DNA of 23,900 nt from a virus. The stretch lies in IMG/VR virus record IMGVR_UViG_3300030451_001031, positions 1-23,900 of that record. The stretch is one strand, 5' to 3'. This document shows positions 1-7,213 of the stretch, piece after piece (positions within the stretch are counted from its first letter, which is position 1; the number at the start of each line of letters is the position of its first letter). The notes beneath the pieces are model-generated. The model searched no databases, was not told the DNA's origin, and saw only the letters and a list, made by a program, of their open reading frames with translations. The translations under genes were made by a program, and so were the position numbers.

Positions 1-692
1 TTCTCATCAGCATTGTAAGATATCAATTGATCTAGTTTAGACTCTCTACAAACTCTGGCAAACCTGTCGTGATCAAACCCTTTGTGCATTCCACCTTTGT
101 TACCATACAGTGAATCTTTAATATCGTATGGTGGATCTAGATATACAAATGTTTTCTCATCGGTCTCTTCCATCATTCTGGAATAGTCCCAGTTGGTTAT
201 TGTCCAATTTTTAATTAAAAAAGAATAATCAATTAGGTCTTGTGCAATGTTCTCCGTGAACCTCTCTTCACTTGCAATCTTACTGAAACCACCACTAGCA
301 GTCAAACCACTGAAGGAACACCTATTGCAAATATAGAATGAGACTGCATGAAGAAAACTAGTAGGTTCCTCATTGTTGACTCTCTCTTTACTTTCTAAGA
401 ATAGTTTCTTCTTGTCTTTAGTTTCACGTATGCATCTTTGGATTACACTGGTAAGGAAAGTCCCTTCATTCTGAAGGTAATACCAAAAGTTATGAAGGGC
501 ACTATACTTATCGTTGACGTGTATTTTTAAGTGAGGATATTTCTGGGCAATGTACAAGGCAACAGATCCACCACCAAGAAACGGTTCACGATAGTGCGTG
601 TAGTTTCCCAGATACGGAAAGAATGTTTCCAATCTTTTGATTGCCTTGGACTTACCACCAGGATATCTAAGAGGTGTTTTGAAGTAACTCAT
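1..692 (-). CDS. dam: DNA adenine methyltransferase (Dam, D12 class), 3' end cut by window edge
   Basis: This gene encodes an N6-adenine DNA methyltransferase, expected to transfer a methyl group from SAM to adenine, classically in GATC. About 230 codons are visible and the frame is open to the left edge, so the C-terminus is missing. The start MSYFKTPLRYPGGKSKA is the usual opening of D12-class enzymes. It is followed by the SAM-binding motif in EPFLGGGSVAL (near residue 40) and the catalytic DPPY in FVYLDPPYDIKDSLYG (near residue 190). There is no Shine-Dalgarno sequence before the ATG. A sigma70 promoter ends only 7 bases upstream, so the mRNA may be leaderless. The gene lies 21 bp downstream of the MazG-like gene. 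Its role could be protection from host restriction or regulation of phage genes. The family call is firm; the exact target site is inferred. Confidence 0.93.
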   Translation of the reverse strand, partial: MSYFKTPLRYPGGKSKAIKRLETFFPYLGNYTHYREPFLGGGSVALYIAQKYPHLKIHVNDKYSALHNFWYYLQNEGTFLTSVIQRCIRETKDKKKLFLESKERVNNEEPTSFLHAVSFYICNRCSFSGLTASGGFSKIASEERFTENIAQDLIDYSFLIKNWTITNWDYSRMMEETDEKTFVYLDPPYDIKDSLYGNKGGMHKGFDHDRFARVCRESKLDQLISYNADE

Positions 693-699
693 AACACAT

Positions 700-728
700 A
701 TTATAGCACAATATTATATGGTTGTAAA
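700..728 (-). promoter_or_regulatory. sigma70-type promoter of dam
   Basis: On the minus strand, TTTACA (728..723) and TATAAT (705..700) are separated by exactly 17 bp. The -10 box ends 7 bases before the dam ATG, which puts the expected transcription start at or next to the start codon. The promoter overlaps the 3' end of the MazG-like gene. Confidence 0.75.
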
Positions 729-1115
729 GTGCTTTTCTATTAAACTTTTCAGATCTGGTTCTGAGTAATTAGGACCTTTCAACACCTTACCATCTTCTCG
801 ATAGATAGGTTTGCCATCCTCACCCAACTTAGACATGTTAGATCTCTGCACCTCTCGGAAGCATTCATCAAGATCTATACCAAATGCATGACCTGCACCA
901 TAAGTAACATAAAGAATATCTGTAAGAGCATCAGCAATCGCAACCAAATCTTTATCTTCGATAGCATCCCATAGTTCTTCTAATTCTTCTGCTATCAGTT
1001 CTAGTCTTAACTTGCGTGTCTCTTCATCTGGCAACTCAGGGGTCTTCTTCACCTCTTGTCCAAAGGTTTTCATAAACTCTCCGACATGATCGAAGTTTGT
1101 GGTGTAGGCGTTCAT
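714..1115 (-). CDS. MazG-like / phosphoribosyl-ATP pyrophosphohydrolase-like NTP pyrophosphatase
   Basis: This is a 133-aa all-alpha NTP pyrophosphohydrolase-type protein. Members hydrolyse nucleoside triphosphates or related substrates to monophosphates, and phage versions are thought to adjust nucleotide or alarmone pools. The visible signature is the acidic helix pair ELIAEELEELWDAIE (about residues 40-54) followed by ADALTDILYVTYG (about 62-74), which supplies the metal-binding EExxE and D residues. I chose the ATG at 1115 (MNAYTT) because AAGGAG lies 5 bases upstream. A GTG two codons earlier would sit directly on that Shine-Dalgarno. The upstream 68-aa gene ends at the same spot (TGA at 1118-1120). 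MazG genes are common cargo in marine T4-like phages. The substrate cannot be read from the sequence. Confidence 0.85.
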   Translation of the reverse strand: MNAYTTNFDHVGEFMKTFGQEVKKTPELPDEETRKLRLELIAEELEELWDAIEDKDLVAIADALTDILYVTYGAGHAFGIDLDECFREVQRSNMSKLGEDGKPIYREDGKVLKGPNYSEPDLKSLIEKHFTTI

Positions 1116-1117
1116 AC

Positions 1118-1324
1118 TCACTCCTTAAAGTATTGGTTCATTATATCTAGATGATCTTGGTACTTTGCCATTTCTTCTAGTTCTTTCTCAATGGCATCCA
1201 TTATATCTGAGTGCTCACCCACTCCAACAGGATTTGTTAGGTAAACCTCTACGTTCATTCGATGTTTATCTATGTGTGCTTGTGCGTGAGACTTAACTGC
1301 CTTAATCATTTCTGGTCTTAACAT
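1118..1324 (-). CDS. conserved-looking small protein of unknown function (68 aa)
   Basis: I do not recognise this protein. It is 68 aa, charged, with two probable helices (about residues 3-22 and 40-65) separated by a short segment, VEVYLTNPVGVGEHSD. It has no membrane segment, signal peptide or cysteine motif. It sits inside a tight unit: its ATG overlaps the stop of the DoxX-like gene by one base, and its stop lies on the Shine-Dalgarno of the MazG-like gene. GGGAG upstream of the ATG serves as ribosome-binding site. The tight overlaps on both sides and the normal coding composition support a real gene. Confidence 0.7.
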   Translation of the reverse strand: MLRPEMIKAVKSHAQAHIDKHRMNVEVYLTNPVGVGEHSDIMDAIEKELEEMAKYQDHLDIMNQYFKE

Positions 1325-1758
1325 TACGTTCTACTCCCTCTTAGTGCAAAGAATAATCCACCTACCCATAAGAATACGTGTAAGTTATCGTATAATATCA
1401 CGTCCCATAAACTGCTTGGTTGCGATATCCATATAACACCTGTCATGATACAGCACATGACAATGCCACAGAATCTCGTTAGTAAATCCCCCAGATCTTG
1501 AATCCAAAAATCCCAGATAGGAGTGTCATCTATTTTGGAAACCATAATGCCACTGAGCAATAATCCTAAACCTGCACCTAACTCACCATATACAACAAAC
1601 CACCAGACTAAGTAGGGCAGTTCCCATGCTTCTGCATCCTCTATGCTATATGGTAATTTACTCATCCCTTGTTGTAGAAACACAATAGCAAGTGGAATGC
1701 GTAATAACCAGTGACTTAGACAAAAGTTTGGAATTTTATTTAAAATGTTTTTTATCAT
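1324..1758 (-). CDS. DoxX-like integral membrane protein
   Basis: This is a 144-aa membrane protein with about four hydrophobic segments: near residues 17-30, 48-70, 92-112 and 118-140. Segment one, LLRIPLAIVFLQQGMSKLP, matches the opening of DoxX/DoxD-like proteins, where an arginine starts the first helix and a G(x)SK motif follows it. The second helix, YGELGAGLGLLLSG, also fits the family. DoxX proteins are small inner-membrane proteins associated with redox reactions or quinones; a phage role is not established. The start overlaps the cupin stop by four bases (ATGA), indicating translational coupling with the cupin and gene 43. The family call rests on pattern, not on a profile search. 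Confidence 0.7.
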   Translation of the reverse strand: MIKNILNKIPNFCLSHWLLRIPLAIVFLQQGMSKLPYSIEDAEAWELPYLVWWFVVYGELGAGLGLLLSGIMVSKIDDTPIWDFWIQDLGDLLTRFCGIVMCCIMTGVIWISQPSSLWDVILYDNLHVFLWVGGLFFALRGSRT

Positions 1759-2102
1759 GTTTTCTTTCCCGAACTTCTTCGTTTTATATCGTTGTGGTTA
1801 AACTCTGCCCAGTACAGTTCAAATGCAACACCATCTTCCAGTCCTATGAACTGGTGGTAAAGACCAGGTTTGACTTTGGTGTAGTCACCAGGATTGAGGA
1901 TTGTCTCATCAACTAACCCCTGTTCATCCTGCCAGACCTTTACCATCATCTGACCTTCCTCTACATAGAAACCATTCCATTTGAATTCGTGTTTGTGTTC
2001 TGAGCACTCGTACCCCTTCTTGAATTCTATTCTGTGAAATTCAAGGGCACCATTTGCCTCAAGTAATTCTGTTTGTCCCCATATCTTTCCTGCGACTGTC
2101 AT
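1755..2102 (-). CDS. cupin-fold protein
   Basis: This is a 115-aa single-domain cupin. Cupin motif 1 is visible around residues 34-55 ([18 protein letters not shown]), with a His-x-x-His pair as likely metal ligands. Motif 2 is [21 protein letters not shown] (about residues 72-92), with a third histidine. The family includes small metal-dependent isomerases, dioxygenases and sugar- or ligand-binding proteins, so the reaction cannot be inferred. Its ATG overlaps the gene 43 stop (ATGA), and its Shine-Dalgarno GGAGG lies inside the last codons of the polymerase. It is therefore co-expressed with DNA polymerase. The C-terminus is basic (KRRSSGKKT). Confidence 0.82.
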   Translation of the reverse strand: MTVAGKIWGQTELLEANGALEFHRIEFKKGYECSEHKHEFKWNGFYVEEGQMMVKVWQDEQGLVDETILNPGDYTKVKPGLYHQFIGLEDGVAFELYWAEFNHNDIKRRSSGKKT

Positions 2103-4627
2103 GCAAAAAAATCCTCCAAGGTTGCTTGCTCTTCAACATTCCATCCGATTGCGTCTAGAATGAATTTAAGCGGATCGATAAAAGTTTTCTCAAACTGCTT
2201 GTCATAATCTATGTAACGATCAAGACCAAACTCTTTTGGAATCACATCTGGAAATGATATGACATTCTCTTTGATTGTATTTGGCATACGAAGATAACAA
2301 AATTTGATACGACTTCCATTCTCAATTAATTCATATTTGTTAGTGCATTTGTATTGTTTTAGATAATGATTATATAGCAGAGATCCTCTGACATGTATCG
2401 GAGTTCCCTTCTTATAAATCGTCTTTCTTTCATACCAGTCAGTTATGTTAGATACACCACGAGGAAATGCAATTGCCTGTGGTGGTAGAGACTTGAACTC
2501 ACTCTTGAAGTCTTGAATGAATTCTTGAACTTCTTTCTCAGTTGACGATATGATTATCTTAAATGCTTCTTTAAACTTGTTCCGAACAACTTCTGGTGTT
2601 GAAGACTTGACTGCTTCAATGCCCATGATCTTTAGTTTGGGTTCTTCGTACTGGACACCTTCAGAGTTATGAACATTTAGTATATATCTTTTCTTGGCAG
2701 TCCAGATACCTCGATCAGCAATTACCTCACGTGCCATTTCCATTCTGGGTTTGTGACAGTTGAACTTCTTGAACAGATCATCATATGCTTTTGCTAGGAT
2801 AGGTTCGAAGTGTTCCTCTGATATCTTGTCAAGAAACTTTACTGGATCTTTGGGATTGAGTTTCTTTACCACTTCACCAAAGTTTATATACAATGAATCG
2901 GTATCAATCGCAATCACATAATCAACCCCAGATGTTTTCATTATCTTATTCATTTCTAGGTTGATTGCTTTCTCTGCCCACTGGATAACCATCTGACCAG
3001 TGAGGGTAACACCTTCTGCAATTCTTAGATCATAATACTTGAAGTAGCGATTGCCCATCGCACCATACAAAGAGTTCATCAAGATCTTGATTGCCATTTG
3101 CTGATTGTGAAATCTGTTGATCTCTTTTTCTAATTCAAATGTTTTTTCTTTCTGGTATGCCTGTTCTGCCGCAAGCATCTGTTTCTTTATAACTCTACGA
3201 TCATCATAGTAATCAATAATGATCTGTGGAATAACACCATCGATCTTTCTACTGTAGGTAGATCTATTTGTTGCCAGACAGATATCTCTTTCTCTCTGTG
3301 CAGGATGCATCGGATCTCCACCTTCGAAGAATGCGAGGTTGTGTTCTACACCACTTGGTAGATTATCTGGTGGTAGTTTGCCAAGTGTCTCTGGTGACAT
3401 ATTCCACTGGACAATGATGTTTGGATACAGAGAGTTCAAGTCAAACGATACAACCCAATCATGTGCACCGACCTTGGGATCTTTTACGAAACCACCTGCG
3501 AAATCACTTTTCTCTGGTATCTTACTCTTGTAAGCATCTGGAGCAATCTTCATGTTGTTGAGTTTACGATGGATAATAGATTCCCAGATACCAGTAGTCC
3601 CAAAGGTATCCTGATAGTTCACACCACCTTTGTAGGCAACAGTCATTGCCAGTGTAATCAATCCCATCTTATCTTCTAGACGATCAACCAGTTGCACATC
3701 TTTCATATTATAGTCGATATACTTTTGGAAGTCATCTTTGTATAGTTGCTTGAGTGAACCAGATTCTTCATAAGATAGTTTCTTCTCACCAAGCACAACA
3801 TTAGCAATGTGATCCAGTTTGTAGGACTCCTGCTTGCCATAGGCATAACCAAACTTCTGGAACAGTTCAAGATAGTCAAGTGTTTCTATACCACGAAGAT
3901 CATACACACTCTCTTCTTTATTCAGTCTGAAGATCTTACGGTGATCAAACAATCCCCATGGAGAAAACTCTCTGCATCTATCACTACCAAGGATTCTATT
4001 GACTCGATTGATTAGATACGGAATATCAAAGAAGCGAACATTCCAACCAGTGATAACATCTGGCATGTGTTCTGGTTTCTGCCAGTGTGCAAGGAAACTT
4101 GCAAGTAGTTCATTCTCATTAGAACACTTGACGTATACTACTGGTTTGATCAGTGCGGCATCAGCATCATAGTCCTGTAATCCCCACACATAATATATAC
4201 CGTCCTTGTTATTCTTTACCGTGATAGCAAGAACTTTTTGATCTGCTTGTTCAATGTTTGGGAATCCACCTTCATACTCAGTCTCGATGTCAATGGTTGT
4301 TACGTTGATCTTATCACGATCAAACTTAATATCCTTTGGAAATCTTCTGGTGATGTACTGGTGGATGTAGTTACTCATTCCATATATGTTGTACCCTACA
4401 ACATTCTCATACTTTTCCATGAATTCTTTGCACTCTTTCATGGAATCAAAGTCTATGGTAGTAACAGGTGTACCATCAAAACCTCTCCATCCAGTATGTT
4501 TATCTACTGGAACGTAGAGTTGTGGTTTGAACTTTTCTTTTTTGGCGACTGGTCTACCAAGATCATCGTAACCTCGATAGAGAATATAATTACTGTAGCG
4601 AACTACGGATGTGTAAAATGCTGACAT
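2099..4627 (-). CDS. 43: DNA polymerase gp43 (family B, T4-like)
   Basis: This is the replicative phage DNA polymerase with 3'-5' proofreading exonuclease, 842 aa (T4 gp43 is about 898). Exo I is [10 protein letters not shown] (about residues 111-120, catalytic D113/E115). Exo II is TGWNVRFFD (193-201). Exo III is IDYNMKD (304-310). Polymerase motif A is [10 protein letters not shown] (394-403), motif [14 protein letters not shown] (514-526) and motif [12 protein letters not shown] (573-583), supplying the catalytic aspartates. The last residues, TLEDFFA, resemble the short hydrophobic tail that binds the gp45 clamp. A strong sigma70-type promoter with a 17-bp spacer lies just upstream, giving a leader of about 17 bases. 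It is the first gene of a unit running through cupin, DoxX, 68-aa and MazG-like genes. Confidence 0.98.
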   Translation of the reverse strand: MSAFYTSVVRYSNYILYRGYDDLGRPVAKKEKFKPQLYVPVDKHTGWRGFDGTPVTTIDFDSMKECKEFMEKYENVVGYNIYGMSNYIHQYITRRFPKDIKFDRDKINVTTIDIETEYEGGFPNIEQADQKVLAITVKNNKDGIYYVWGLQDYDADAALIKPVVYVKCSNENELLASFLAHWQKPEHMPDVITGWNVRFFDIPYLINRVNRILGSDRCREFSPWGLFDHRKIFRLNKEESVYDLRGIETLDYLELFQKFGYAYGKQESYKLDHIANVVLGEKKLSYEESGSLKQLYKDDFQKYIDYNMKDVQLVDRLEDKMGLITLAMTVAYKGGVNYQDTFGTTGIWESIIHRKLNNMKIAPDAYKSKIPEKSDFAGGFVKDPKVGAHDWVVSFDLNSLYPNIIVQWNMSPETLGKLPPDNLPSGVEHNLAFFEGGDPMHPAQRERDICLATNRSTYSRKIDGVIPQIIIDYYDDRRVIKKQMLAAEQAYQKEKTFELEKEINRFHNQQMAIKILMNSLYGAMGNRYFKYYDLRIAEGVTLTGQMVIQWAEKAINLEMNKIMKTSGVDYVIAIDTDSLYINFGEVVKKLNPKDPVKFLDKISEEHFEPILAKAYDDLFKKFNCHKPRMEMAREVIADRGIWTAKKRYILNVHNSEGVQYEEPKLKIMGIEAVKSSTPEVVRNKFKEAFKIIISSTEKEVQEFIQDFKSEFKSLPPQAIAFPRGVSNITDWYERKTIYKKGTPIHVRGSLLYNHYLKQYKCTNKYELIENGSRIKFCYLRMPNTIKENVISFPDVIPKEFGLDRYIDYDKQFEKTFIDPLKFILDAIGWNVEEQATLEDFFA

Positions 4628-4650
4628 GCACCCTCCCGAATAACATTTCT

Positions 4651-4679
4651 ATTATACCAGAAATTCGAGAGGATGTAAA
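4651..4679 (-). promoter_or_regulatory. sigma70-type promoter of gene 43
   Basis: TTTACA (4679..4674) and TATAAT (4656..4651) on the minus strand are separated by 17 bp. The -10 box is 23 bases before the gene 43 ATG, and GGGAGGGTG (ending 4-5 bases from the ATG) provides the ribosome-binding site. Confidence 0.82.
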
Positions 4680-4687
4680 GTCTTTTT

Positions 4688-5569
4688 TTAATCGTCAAGT
4701 AGTTTTGCCATGGTCAGAGGACCTGCCACACCATCAGGTGTTAGTCCGTTGTCTGTCTGCCAGAGTTTCAGTGCACGTTCTGTGCCTCTACCGAATACTC
4801 CATCAGCATCTAACCCAAGTGCTTCCTGCATCAACTTGACTCCATCACCACGAGATCCTCTACGTAAGACTCCGATATCATCTAGGATATCATCCTCATC
4901 ATCATCGTCCTCTTCATGTACCTCGAAAGGCATTCCAAGAACTTCCATCGCATTGATATATCGTCTCTGTCGATCTTCCAGACCAATAGATCCACCATTG
5001 ATCTTCTTAGTCATTAGTTTTACGTTGTCACCATCAGCAATGTCATTTAGATTGTTTGTATCCCAGAACCAACATGCACTTTGTATTGCACCGTTGAAGG
5101 ACTGAACATACTCTGCCGCTTCTTCTGCAGTCATACCAATCGAGTCTCCGAAGCGTGAGTAATTTTCTCTGCCAGTCAATTGCTTTAGACCCCGGCCTCG
5201 AAATAACCAACCGTCACCCTCGTGAATGTTCCCCATTTTGTATTTACGGAACTCATCCATGTAGACATAGTTGGCAATCATTTCTGGTTGACGGTGATAC
5301 TCATCAGCATCCCTCTTGGGTGGATCACCAAAGTATCTACCAAAGACAGCACGTAATGCTTTTGCTGAGTAGTTTAGATTTTCTTCTAGTCGTTTGAAGT
5401 TTGCACTCTCGTGTGCACACTGGGACAAGAAGTGGGCAACCCTACGTTCAGTTGTGATTTCGTACATAGGCAATACTTCATACAATGCCGCGTACCATTC
5501 ATCAACCTGTTTGTTGCCAGGTATTATTTCAGCAAGATGATCTCTTGTGAAGTCGAATTCAAAACTCAT
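4688..5569 (-). CDS. endolysin: GH19-like muramidase/chitinase domain plus peptidoglycan-binding domain
   Basis: This 293-aa modular cell-wall hydrolase is expected to cleave peptidoglycan at lysis. The N-terminal GH19 (lysozyme-like fold) domain spans about residues 1-215. It has the catalytic-glutamate motif AHESANFKRLEENLNYSAKA (52-71) and the substrate-cleft block GWLFRGRGLKQLTGRENYSRFG (120-141). A strongly acidic linker (EEDDDDEDDILDD, 219-231) leads into a C-terminal PG_binding_1 domain (RRGSRGDGVKLMQEALG..., 237-293) with the repeating LG-x-DADGVFG and TPDGVAGP signature. There is no signal peptide or membrane segment, so release would need a holin, which is not seen here. AGGAG precedes the ATG. 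It lies between DNA polymerase and hsp20, far from typical lysis genes, downstream of a terminator-like hairpin. Confidence 0.92.
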   Translation of the reverse strand: MSFEFDFTRDHLAEIIPGNKQVDEWYAALYEVLPMYEITTERRVAHFLSQCAHESANFKRLEENLNYSAKALRAVFGRYFGDPPKRDADEYHRQPEMIANYVYMDEFRKYKMGNIHEGDGWLFRGRGLKQLTGRENYSRFGDSIGMTAEEAAEYVQSFNGAIQSACWFWDTNNLNDIADGDNVKLMTKKINGGSIGLEDRQRRYINAMEVLGMPFEVHEEDDDDEDDILDDIGVLRRGSRGDGVKLMQEALGLDADGVFGRGTERALKLWQTDNGLTPDGVAGPLTMAKLLDD

Positions 5570-5580
5570 TTCTATCTCCT

Positions 5581-5608
5581 ATAACAAAGGGCAGGTGTTA
5601 CCCTGCCC
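5581..5608 (-). terminator. candidate Rho-independent terminator after the 56-aa gene
   Basis: There is a perfect 7-bp GC-rich stem (5589-5595 with 5602-5608, GGGCAGG/CCTGCCC) and a 6-base loop. On the minus strand it is followed by TTTGTTAT, a moderately U-rich tail. It sits between the 56-aa gene stop and the endolysin start, so it would separate the hsp20 unit from the endolysin. Confidence 0.6.
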
Positions 5609-5611
5609 CTG

Positions 5612-5619
5612 TATTTATC
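5612..5619 (-). promoter_or_regulatory. possible late-type promoter for the endolysin
   Basis: GATAAATA on the minus strand matches the T4 late consensus TATAAATA at 7 of 8 positions. It lies 42 bases upstream of the endolysin ATG, overlaps the stop codon of the 56-aa gene and precedes the hairpin. Late expression of an endolysin would make biological sense, but one 7/8 match in AT-rich DNA is weak evidence. Confidence 0.35.
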
Positions 5620-5785
5620 GTAGTTTATCCAGTTCTAACATGCACTTCTTTGCTTCCTCATGGTAACCCATACGAGCAAGTTCACTTGCCGCACGAGAGT
5701 AACCAATGACTTCACTGGTTCTAATTATAGAACCCCATAATCCAGATAGAGGGGCGAATACATAAGACATTACTGCTGTAGTCAT
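5615..5785 (-). CDS. small protein of unknown function next to DUF1127 (56 aa)
   Basis: This 56-aa ORF starts with ATG at 5785 and overlaps the stop of the DUF1127 gene by one base (TAATG), the usual sign of translational coupling. The N-terminal part is hydrophobic (VMSYVFAPLSGLWGSII, residues 5-21). It is followed by an amphipathic helix-like stretch, GYSRAASELARMGYHEEAKK (28-47), and a charged end, ELDKLR. I do not recognise it. The coupling to a DUF1127 gene, the plausible codon use and the terminator-like hairpin just behind its stop support a genuine gene. It might be a partner of the DUF1127 protein; that is inference only. Confidence 0.65.
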   Translation of the reverse strand: MTTAVMSYVFAPLSGLWGSIIRTSEVIGYSRAASELARMGYHEEAKKCMLELDKLR

Positions 5786-6015
5786 TACACCCACCCTTTC
5801 ATGTTTGCGTTTACTGGTAACACTTTATCATTATATACAATTCTCGATGAGAGTTTCATATCAGAATCACCACGTGCTATTGAGACAATGTCTCCACGTC
5901 CGATTCCTATGTCATTCAGTTCCGCATCTGTTAAGGCACGTAGTTCCTTTATTGTCTGACGTACTTTAGAATTGAAACGCCACTTACTTACGATTTTTCT
6001 TAAAAAATTTGCCAT
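5785..6015 (-). CDS. DUF1127 (YjiS-like) small protein
   Basis: This is a 76-aa basic protein with the DUF1127 signature TIKELRALTDAELNDIGIGR followed by GDIVSIARG, about residues 22-50. The family is abundant in alpha- and gammaproteobacteria. Some short members are reported to bind RNA or to influence RNA turnover and phosphate physiology. I chose the ATG at 6015 (MANFLRK) because GAGGA lies about 8 bases upstream; the ATG at 6021 (MEMANF) is possible but only 3 bases from it. The start overlaps the end of hsp20 by about 32 bases, so the two are co-translated. A phage copy may act on host RNA metabolism; that is inference. Confidence 0.8.
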   Translation of the reverse strand: MANFLRKIVSKWRFNSKVRQTIKELRALTDAELNDIGIGRGDIVSIARGDSDMKLSSRIVYNDKVLPVNANMKGWV

Positions 6016-6442
6016 TTCCATTTTCCTCGTTTGATCCAATTTCAATCTTACGAGGACGCTTCTCTTCGGGAAGGATAACTTCTAGTTCGACAGTTAGAAT
6101 TCCATCCACCAGATCTGCTCCGTTTACTTCCGTATACTCGGACAGTCTAAATGACTTCTTCCAGTTTCGAGCACTAATTCCTTTATGAACATATAAGTCT
6201 TGATCTCTTCGTGCAGGGCGTTCACCAGTAATGGTGAGGACGTGATCCTTTATCTGAATATCAATATGTTCTTTTCGGAAACCTGCCACTGCAACTTCGA
6301 TGATGAACTTGAGTTCCTCATCCTTCACAACGTTGTGTGGGGGATAGGTATCTTTAGCATGTTTATGAATATTTTCAAGTTGATTAAAGATGTGGTCGAA
6401 ACCAATAAACCCACTACGTGGGTATACAATACTTCTAGTCAT
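5984..6442 (-). CDS. hsp20: small heat shock protein, Hsp20/alpha-crystallin family
   Basis: This 152-aa ATP-independent chaperone is expected to hold unfolding proteins in the cytoplasm. The alpha-crystallin domain covers about residues 40-140. It has the central strand DHVLTITGER (66-75), the stretch RNWKKSFRLSEYTEV (91-105) and the conserved DGILTVELEVILPEEKRPRKIEI (112-134). The short N-terminus with GFDHIFNQLENI is typical of IbpA-like proteins. The C-terminal IxI motif appears as IEIG. Hsp20 genes are known in marine T4-like phages, where a role in virion assembly or host stress has been suggested. AGGAGG lies just before the ATG, and a leader of about 55 bases with a small hairpin separates it from a sigma70-like promoter. 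It heads a unit with DUF1127 and the 56-aa gene. Confidence 0.95.
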   Translation of the reverse strand: MTRSIVYPRSGFIGFDHIFNQLENIHKHAKDTYPPHNVVKDEELKFIIEVAVAGFRKEHIDIQIKDHVLTITGERPARRDQDLYVHKGISARNWKKSFRLSEYTEVNGADLVDGILTVELEVILPEEKRPRKIEIGSNEENGNGKFFKKNRK

Positions 6443-6472
6443 GTTTTCCTCCTATAACTAGCAAGGTTAAAG

Positions 6473-6494
6473 CGACACCCAGTTATTGGCGTGT
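6473..6494 (-). other. hairpin in the hsp20 leader
   Basis: On the minus strand, GACACgCC and GGGTGTC pair through 7 bp with one bulged G around a 7-base loop (positions 6494 down to 6473). It lies about 30 bases upstream of the hsp20 ATG. There is no strong U-tract, so a terminator is unlikely. It may be an mRNA-stabilising or regulatory structure. Confidence 0.35.
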
Positions 6495-6501
6495 CATATA
6501 A

Positions 6502-6530
6502 TATATAAGCATTCACATATCAAATGTCAA
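6502..6530 (-). promoter_or_regulatory. sigma70-like promoter of hsp20
   Basis: A perfect -35 TTGACA (6530..6525) is followed after 17 bp by TATATA (6507..6502); TATATT two bases further is an alternative -10. The -35 sits at the very end of the upstream kinase gene's 3' flank. No heat-shock sigma32-type promoter is apparent. Confidence 0.55.
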
Positions 6531-6535
6531 GAGTC

Positions 6536-7204
6536 TTACCCCTTTTTTCTTTGTGCGTCCATCCACTTTTTGGCGATACCACCTTTGGGTTTAGATCTTG
6601 ACCATGATGCAATTTGTTTGTAAACTTTTAGGGTAGCACCTTTCCAGTTGGCACCCTCTGAGTTATCTACTACAAACATGTTTCTTCTGAACAAGTTTTG
6701 AAACTTACCAATGTTCTTTTGAACGTCTCTCCACATTTTACTTACTTCTGCGTCTGGTAGTTTCCTAGCACGTTTTCTATTTCTAAACAGTGCGTCTTCT
6801 TCTGTTGTGTTAACAAAGATCATTGCAGTCTCATATCCCAATGCTTTGAGATCTCTTGCTTGACCACTAATCTTTTCGTAATTCTTTCCTGTTCCATCTA
6901 TCACCAGACCGAGTCTTCCGTCTATTGCTAACTGCATTCTCTTGCCAGTTAGAGCAACGGCACCCTTTCTAATCTCTTGTCCCTTGGGGGAATAGATATC
7001 GTCTGGTGTTGTCTTTAGTCCTGCTTTTTTCAAAGCATTCTCAAATGCATCGTCTGAGTTAATTACTTTAAAACCTAGTGCGGTGAGTGCGGTCTGACCA
7101 ACAATAAATGATTTGCCAGATCCAGGTCCTCCTGCCAAGAACACTGCTTTAAAGATAGCAGGATCATTGACACCCTCTTCTATGTAACTTGTGAGACGTT
7201 GCAT
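6536..7204 (-). CDS. P-loop kinase / zeta-toxin-like ATPase
   Basis: This is a 222-aa P-loop protein with Walker A FLAGGPGSGKSFIVGQ (about residues 22-37), the opening seen in zeta-toxin and AAA_33-type small-molecule or polynucleotide kinases. A likely substrate or Walker B segment is LGLVIDGTGKNYEKI (99-113). A basic lid, RNRKRARKLPDAEV (141-154), follows, and the end is very basic (KKWMDAQRKKG). Homologues with an unassigned kinase role occur in T4-like phages. It starts 9 bases after the regA stop with AGGA as ribosome-binding site, so it is probably the last gene of the unit 44-grx-62-regA. The substrate is unknown; it could be a nucleotide, a nucleic-acid 5' end or a UDP-sugar. Confidence 0.8.
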   Translation of the reverse strand: MQRLTSYIEEGVNDPAIFKAVFLAGGPGSGKSFIVGQTALTALGFKVINSDDAFENALKKAGLKTTPDDIYSPKGQEIRKGAVALTGKRMQLAIDGRLGLVIDGTGKNYEKISGQARDLKALGYETAMIFVNTTEEDALFRNRKRARKLPDAEVSKMWRDVQKNIGKFQNLFRRNMFVVDNSEGANWKGATLKVYKQIASWSRSKPKGGIAKKWMDAQRKKG

Positions 7205-7213
7205 TCGTATTCC

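Noticed and set aside
4710-5105. 131-aa plus-strand open frame opposite the endolysin
   Set aside because: It is a shadow of the endolysin in the opposite strand, with a low-complexity serine run from the acidic linker and no ribosome-binding site.
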